From: JAZBPO01 sp963691775
GTDB lineage: Bacteria > Pseudomonadota > Gammaproteobacteria > Pseudomonadales > Azotimanducaceae
DNA: 64,000 bases
Assembly (NCBI GenBank): GCA_963691775.1
Contig: OY829369.1
Span: forward strand, 1 to 64,000
Direction of reading: 5' to 3'
A program made the translations under genes and the position numbers. This document shows positions 60,546 through 64,000 of this stretch, piece by piece. The number at the start of each line of letters is the position of its first letter. Position 1 is the first letter of the stretch. Below the pieces are notes generated by a model. That model had not been told where the DNA came from. It was given only the letters and a program-made list of their open reading frames with translations, and ran no database searches.

Positions 60546-60977
60546 TTCGCCTCCTTGATGTGGACAACCTGCGCAGTCGGCCTCTGGAGCACCGACACGT
60601 TCAGCGTCGTCAACCGCTGGTTGATCGTGCTCGCTGCCTTGCCGTCCTCCTGCCACTCCTCGACGAGCCCGTCCAGCCACTGATCGGTCACGTCGACACA
60701 GGATGTGGTGCTACACCGCTTGTGGAGGTATGCGTGCACATATTTTGATTTCTGGGCCCCCTTCTGATTCTCCCACCGCTTGGCCCAAGCAGCGTCCAGG
60801 GCATTGGAGAGTAGGCGCGGCTTCGCGCGGTCCCCAGTCCCGGCAAGTGTCGTGTGCGCCACGCGCTCGGCGTCGGCACGCTCTAGGCACCCAGTGGAGA
60901 CCCGCTGGCGGGTCCCCCTCCGAGTCGTTGTAGGTCAGGATGTAGATCCCATCCCTTGATCGTTTCGTCAGTCGCAT
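60542..60977 (-). pseudogene. Tyrosine integrase, N-terminal part, frameshifted and truncated
   Basis: Starts MRLTKRSRDGIYILTYNDSEG, the beginning of a phage-type integrase arm-binding domain. Five Cs at 60914-60918 (plus strand) where four are needed break the frame. Past the extra base the sequence continues as TRQRVSTGCLERADAERVA and then a SAM-like core-binding domain (WAKRWENQKGAQKSKYVHAY, DGKAASTINQRLTTLN). It stops at 60542 before any of the R-K-HxxR-H-Y catalytic residues. The ATG overlaps the stop of the winged-helix gene (TGATG). Confidence 0.8.
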
Positions 60978-61339
60978 CACAAAGCTCCCATTAACCTCTT
61001 GATTACAGCACTGCCCTTCTCGGTGAGGGTCAGCGGACGGCGTCGGCGATCCGAGTAGTCCGGCTTGAGGCGAAGCAGCTCCAGGCCTGGTTTGCCCGTA
61101 AACTTCACCTCTTGCAGCGACCCCAGGATGCGGCTCAGTGCCGCACTGCTGAGCTTCGTGCGCTCCTGCAGATCCTTCGTTGTCGCGAGCTCGCCTTCGA
61201 TCTCCGCGCGAGCAGCGGAGATGAAGACAAGTCCTTGATGCAGCGGCGCAGACCTATCCATCTCGTCACACAGGATCTCCATCACTCGCTCAAGTGCGCG
61301 TATCGCCCGGATGTCAGCCTTCGTCGTCGTCTGCGTCAT
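60977..61339 (-). CDS. Winged-helix (MarR-like) protein of the element
   Basis: 120 residues from ATG 61339 with GGGGAAG upstream. The second half reads as a winged helix: DLQERTKLSSAALSRILGSL as helix-turn-helix, then LRLKPDYSDRRRRPLTLTEKG as the wing, as in MarR proteins. The first half is helical (IRAIRALERVMEILCDEMD). It overlaps the upstream gene by 26 bp and the integrase start by 1 bp, so it probably regulates the element. Confidence 0.75.
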   Translation of the reverse strand: MTQTTTKADIRAIRALERVMEILCDEMDRSAPLHQGLVFISAARAEIEGELATTKDLQERTKLSSAALSRILGSLQEVKFTGKPGLELLRLKPDYSDRRRRPLTLTEKGSAVIKRLMGAL

Positions 61340-61700
61340 TTTGCTTCCCCTTTGAGACGGGCCCGATCGAAACGAGGACCTCTCTCTTGTGCACGATCAC
61401 CTCGCAGGTGATCCAGTATCTTTTTGCGCCGGGTTCGGGCTCGGCCCACGCCCTTACGGCGTACCTCGGTACCAGCACACGTCCATTTCCATCTTCAAGC
61501 TTAACCCCGGCTTCGACGCGCAGGGCGACGATCGAGGTGTACTTGCGGAGTACGGCGGCGCCGGGAGGCAAGGAAGCCTCGTCGAACTTCCCTTTCGAGT
61601 CCGACCAGGGCATCGGTCGGTCCTTCCGGTATCTGGTCTGACCGATGTTGACAGCTTCTTCTTCCAGTGCGATCCGGCGTGCAACGTTGGCTTCCGACAC
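61314..61700 (-). CDS. Small protein with N-terminus resembling T7-like RNA polymerase
   Basis: 128 residues from GTG 61700 with AAGGAG 6 bp upstream. The first 25 residues (NVARRIALEEEAVNIGQTRY, then RK) resemble the N-terminal helix of single-subunit T7-like RNA polymerases (in T7, AREQLALEHESYEMGEARFR). A middle segment LPPGAAVLRKYTSIVALRVE could continue that similarity. The rest is a beta-rich segment (VLVPRYAVRAWAEPE, YWITCEVIVHKREVLVSIG) and an acidic tail. No polymerase catalytic motifs can fit in this length. The match is a judgement by eye and could be chance. Confidence 0.55.
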   Translation of the reverse strand: MSEANVARRIALEEEAVNIGQTRYRKDRPMPWSDSKGKFDEASLPPGAAVLRKYTSIVALRVEAGVKLEDGNGRVLVPRYAVRAWAEPEPGAKRYWITCEVIVHKREVLVSIGPVSKGKQNDADDDEG

Positions 61701-61768
61701 GGAGGTCTCCTTAATGTGTCTTGACGTTCGCTTAGCTAGAGGGGACAGTTCGCCGCCTCAATTTGGTA

Positions 61769-61816
61769 TCAGGGCTGAAACCCTGACGGGGCAACAAATG
61801 GACTGGTTCCATTTGT
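61769..61816. promoter_or_regulatory. Two adjacent hairpins upstream of the element's operon
   Basis: TCAGGG-CTGAAA-CCCTGA (61769-61786) and ACAAATGGA-CTGGT-TCCATTTGT (61794-61816), the latter a perfect 9-bp inverted repeat. They lie between the first gene of the element (61700) and the right attachment copy (61866), where its promoter and operator should be. Confidence 0.55.
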
Positions 61817-61865
61817 GGTTTCATTTAGGCGTGCAAGTGCTTGATTCGTGAGCGTTCGGCCCGCC

Positions 61866-61910
61866 TTGTGACTCCGGTGGTCGGGGGTTCAAGTCCCCTC
61901 ACTCACCCCA
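61866..61910 (+). repeat. Attachment site, right end (tRNA-His 3' half copy)
   Basis: Identical to 60118-60162. It lacks the 5' half of the tRNA and is not a functional tRNA gene. It fixes the right border of the element. Confidence 0.93.
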
Positions 61911-62042
61911 TTTTGGTTGTCGCTCGAAATCGGGCGGCGGGTATTTCGGCCCGCATGGCCGGCTCCAACGAGCCGACGCGGACCGAGGTGATCATGAGTA
62001 ACGGCGCCCTGCGAGCGCCTCCTTCCCGGAAACAAGCTGACC

Positions 62043-63449
62043 ATGGACGTATCGATCGAGACGACGTCGGGCCTCGAGCGGCGCATGACCGTTCGCCTCC
62101 CTGCGGACCGCTTCGAGACCGAGGTGACCTCCCGCCTGAAGCAGACCGCCAAACAGGTGCGTTTGCCCGGATTTCGCCCCGGCAAGGTGCCGCTGCGGGA
62201 AATCCAGCGCCGCTTTGGCCCGAGCGTGCGTCAGGAAGTCGCCGGCGAAATCATGCAGACCAGCTTCTTCGAAGCTGTGCAGAGCGAGTCGCTCCGTCCT
62301 GCCGGCCCACCGGCGCTGCAGCCTGCATCGCTCGACGCGGCGGATGCGTTCGAGTTCACCGCGACCTTTGAGGTCTTTCCAGAAGTCGAACTGGGTGATC
62401 TGGCGTCCATCGAGGTGTCAAAGCCGGTGGCCGAACTTTCCGATGGTGACGTTGACGATATGGTCGAGCGCCTTCGCGAGCAGCGGAAATCCTTCGAGGT
62501 CCAGGACGGGCGCGCGGCGGCTGACGGCGATCAGGTAAAGATCGATTTCAAGGGCTACCTTGCCGATGACGAGGGCAACATCGCGGAGGACGCAGAGCCG
62601 TTCGAGGGTGGCAGTGCAGAGGGCGCTGACATCGTCATCGGATCAGGCCGAATGATTCCGGGTTTCGAGGAGGCACTCACGGGCCTTGCGGCTGATGAAG
62701 AGAAGTCCTTCGAAGTCATTTTCCCGGACGACTACGGCGCAGAACATCTGCAGGGCCGAAAGGCCCGCTTCGACACGAAGGTCGTGTCCGTTGCCGAAAG
62801 CGTGACGCCCGTCGTCGATGAGGACTTCATTAAGGAGTTCGGCGTGGAAAGCGGCGAGATGGAGGCCTTCCGTGAGGAGGTACTCGCCAATATGACGCGG
62901 GAACTTCGCACTGCCACGCGCACGCATCTGAAGAACCAAGTACTCGAAGCGCTGTCCAACATGCATGACGAAATCGAGCTTCCGGGTGCCATGGTGCAAG
63001 AGGAAGTCCAGCGTGCACAGCAAGAGATGGCCCAGCAGTTCGGCGGCGGCGCGCAGTTTGATCCGACCCAGCTGCCCGCTGAGCTGTTCAAGGATCAGGC
63101 CGAGCGTCGCGTGCGCCTTGGCCTCGTGCTGAACCGCATCATCGAAAGCGAGAAGCTTGAGGCAGACGCCGAGCGCGTCGAGGCGCTCCTCGAAGACATA
63201 GCCGCCCCCTATGGCGAGCCGGAGCAGGTGAAGGCTTGGTACCATTCGCAACCCGAGCAGATGCAGCAGCTGCGTGGTGCGGCGGTGGAGGATCAGGTTA
63301 TCGACCTTATTCTCGAGCGCGCCAAAGTGGAGGAAACCGCGTCAACCTATGACGAGGTCCTCGCCGCATCGCGTGCGCCGCAAGGGGCCGAGGGCGCTGA
63401 CGACGACGCTACGGACGACGCTGAAGCTGGTGCGGACGCAGCCGATTGA
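62043..63449 (+). CDS. tig: Trigger factor
   Basis: 468 residues. Ribosome-bound folding chaperone. The ribosome-docking signature is in PGFRPGKVPLREIQRRFG. The PPIase (FKBP-like) domain covers about 155-245 (ADGDQVKIDFKGYLADDEGN, IGSGRMIPGFEEALTGL). The helical C-terminal domain follows, ending in an acidic Ala/Asp tail. tig-clpP is the standard gammaproteobacterial order, usually followed by clpX and lon. Confidence 0.96.
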   Translation: MDVSIETTSGLERRMTVRLPADRFETEVTSRLKQTAKQVRLPGFRPGKVPLREIQRRFGPSVRQEVAGEIMQTSFFEAVQSESLRPAGPPALQPASLDAADAFEFTATFEVFPEVELGDLASIEVSKPVAELSDGDVDDMVERLREQRKSFEVQDGRAAADGDQVKIDFKGYLADDEGNIAEDAEPFEGGSAEGADIVIGSGRMIPGFEEALTGLAADEEKSFEVIFPDDYGAEHLQGRKARFDTKVVSVAESVTPVVDEDFIKEFGVESGEMEAFREEVLANMTRELRTATRTHLKNQVLEALSNMHDEIELPGAMVQEEVQRAQQEMAQQFGGGAQFDPTQLPAELFKDQAERRVRLGLVLNRIIESEKLEADAERVEALLEDIAAPYGEPEQVKAWYHSQPEQMQQLRGAAVEDQVIDLILERAKVEETASTYDEVLAASRAPQGAEGADDDATDDAEAGADAAD

Positions 63450-63489
63450 CGGCAGGTCGACAACGGGCAAGACGGACGAGGACATAGGC

Positions 63490-64000
63490 ATGAGCGGATT
63501 CGAGGACGCAGGCGAGGGCGCCATCGGCGCGCAGGGGCTAGGCCTCGTGCCCATGGTCGTAGAGCAGACTGCACGCGGTGAGCGCGGTTACGACATCTAC
63601 TCCCGTCTGCTCAAGGACCGGATCATCTTTGCCGTCGGGCCGGTCGACGATCACATGGCGAATCTGATCGTCGCCCAGCTTCTCTACCTTGAGTCGGAGA
63701 ATCCGGACAAGGACGTCAGCCTGTATATCAATTCTCCGGGCGGAAGCGTCACCGCCGGGCTTGCGATCTACGACACCATGCGATTCATACGCTGCGACGT
63801 GCTCACGATGTGCGTTGGCCATGCTGCTTCCATGGGCGCGCTGCTACTGGCCGGCGGCAGCGCCGGCAAGCGCTTTGCGCTGCCCAACTCGCGAATCATG
63901 ATTCATCAGCCGTCTGCCGGGGGCCGCGGCGTCGCCGCCGATATCGAGATCCAGGCACGGGAAATCCTGCGCATGCGGGAGCAGATGAATGCGATCCTTG
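63490..64000 (+). CDS. clpP: ATP-dependent Clp protease proteolytic subunit, 5' part
   Basis: The frame opens at ATG 63490, 40 bp after tig, and runs off the window, giving 170 residues of about 205. Serine protease of the ClpXP/ClpAP barrel. The N-terminus LVPMVVEQTARGERGYDIYSR, the segment YINSPGGSVTAGLAIYDTM, the Ser nucleophile in CVGHAASMGALLL and the catalytic His in MIHQPSAGGRG are visible. The usual Gln two residues before ASMG (GQAASMG) is His here. The third catalytic residue lies outside. Confidence 0.95.
   Translation, partial: MSGFEDAGEGAIGAQGLGLVPMVVEQTARGERGYDIYSRLLKDRIIFAVGPVDDHMANLIVAQLLYLESENPDKDVSLYINSPGGSVTAGLAIYDTMRFIRCDVLTMCVGHAASMGALLLAGGSAGKRFALPNSRIMIHQPSAGGRGVAADIEIQAREILRMREQMNAIL

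Larger units (their letters stand above)
60118..61910. mobile_element. Small tRNA-His-integrated element, probably decayed phage or satellite
   Basis: A 1.75-kb segment between two identical 45-bp copies of the tRNA-His 3' half. All apparent genes are on the minus strand in one overlapping series: unknown protein (61314-61700), winged-helix protein (60977-61339), broken integrase (60542-60977) and a short ORF (60411-60545). Two hairpins lie between the first gene and the right attachment copy. No structural, packaging or replication genes are present. The integrase has lost its catalytic half, so the element is probably immobile without help. Confidence 0.85.

Noticed and set aside
61866..61910. 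A second tRNA-His gene
   Set aside because: Only the 3' half is present, with no D arm or 5' acceptor strand before it; it is the attachment-site copy.
1..64000. CRISPR arrays
   Set aside because: No regularly spaced repeats of 24-40 bp were seen; the only tandem repeats are the 9-bp and 23-bp units reported.

Overview
The window is a stretch of a high-GC gammaproteobacterial chromosome. The evidence is the gene content and order: aroC / lysR / leuC-leuD-leuB-asd-fimV-truA-trpF-trpB-trpA-folC-dedD-cvpA-purF, plus gltA / sdhCDAB-sucAB-lpdA-sucCD, fimV, miaE, lpxH and an RpoS-like sigma factor. The order around leuC-purF resembles Pseudomonas and Xanthomonadales, but the genus cannot be fixed from sequence reading alone.

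Layout. 1-1111 is the 3' part of an S9 (prolyl-oligopeptidase type) peptidase. 1112-8300 is an accessory stretch: a MarR regulator and divergent alpha/beta hydrolase with two palindromic operators, a secreted class C-type serine hydrolase, an AT-rich metallophosphoesterase, a Sel1-like envelope protein, two decayed Y1 (RAYT-type) transposases, an IS110 transposase remnant and a 199-bp direct repeat in two copies. 8376-9242 is a putative lipoprotein. 9753-13206 holds selA, selB and, directly behind selB, the tRNA-Sec gene, so the organism decodes UGA as selenocysteine. 13.7-15.4 kb holds an HTH-receiver protein overlapping an RpoS-like sigma factor gene. 15.4-29.7 kb is the TCA-cycle block (ppiB, a 3-hydroxyisobutyrate-dehydrogenase-family enzyme, gltA, sdhCDAB, sucAB, lpdA, sucCD) ending in a strong hairpin.

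29.8-37.0 kb holds a MATE exporter, a small XRE/membrane-protein operon with a recognisable promoter-operator, htpG, and an overlapping run sixA / GIY-YIG / prmB / aroC. 37.0-52.8 kb is amino-acid and cofactor biosynthesis: a LysR gene divergent from leuCDB-asd, then fimV, truA, trpFBA, folC, a SPOR protein, cvpA and purF. accD, usual between trpA and folC, is absent. 52.9-57.0 kb is a MoxR / DUF58 / transglutaminase operon, followed by DUF1289, miaE, and convergent lpxH and folD.

59.9-62.0 kb has tRNA-Arg(TCT) and tRNA-His(GTG). A 45-bp duplication of the 3' half of tRNA-His at 61866-61910 delimits a 1.75-kb integrated element. Its minus-strand genes form one translationally coupled run: a small protein whose N-terminus resembles the start of T7-like RNA polymerases, a winged-helix protein, a frameshifted and truncated tyrosine integrase, and a tiny ORF. 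It looks like a decayed phage or satellite island and is the most unusual item here. The window ends with tig and the start of clpP.

All calls come from reading translations and motifs; no database search was run.
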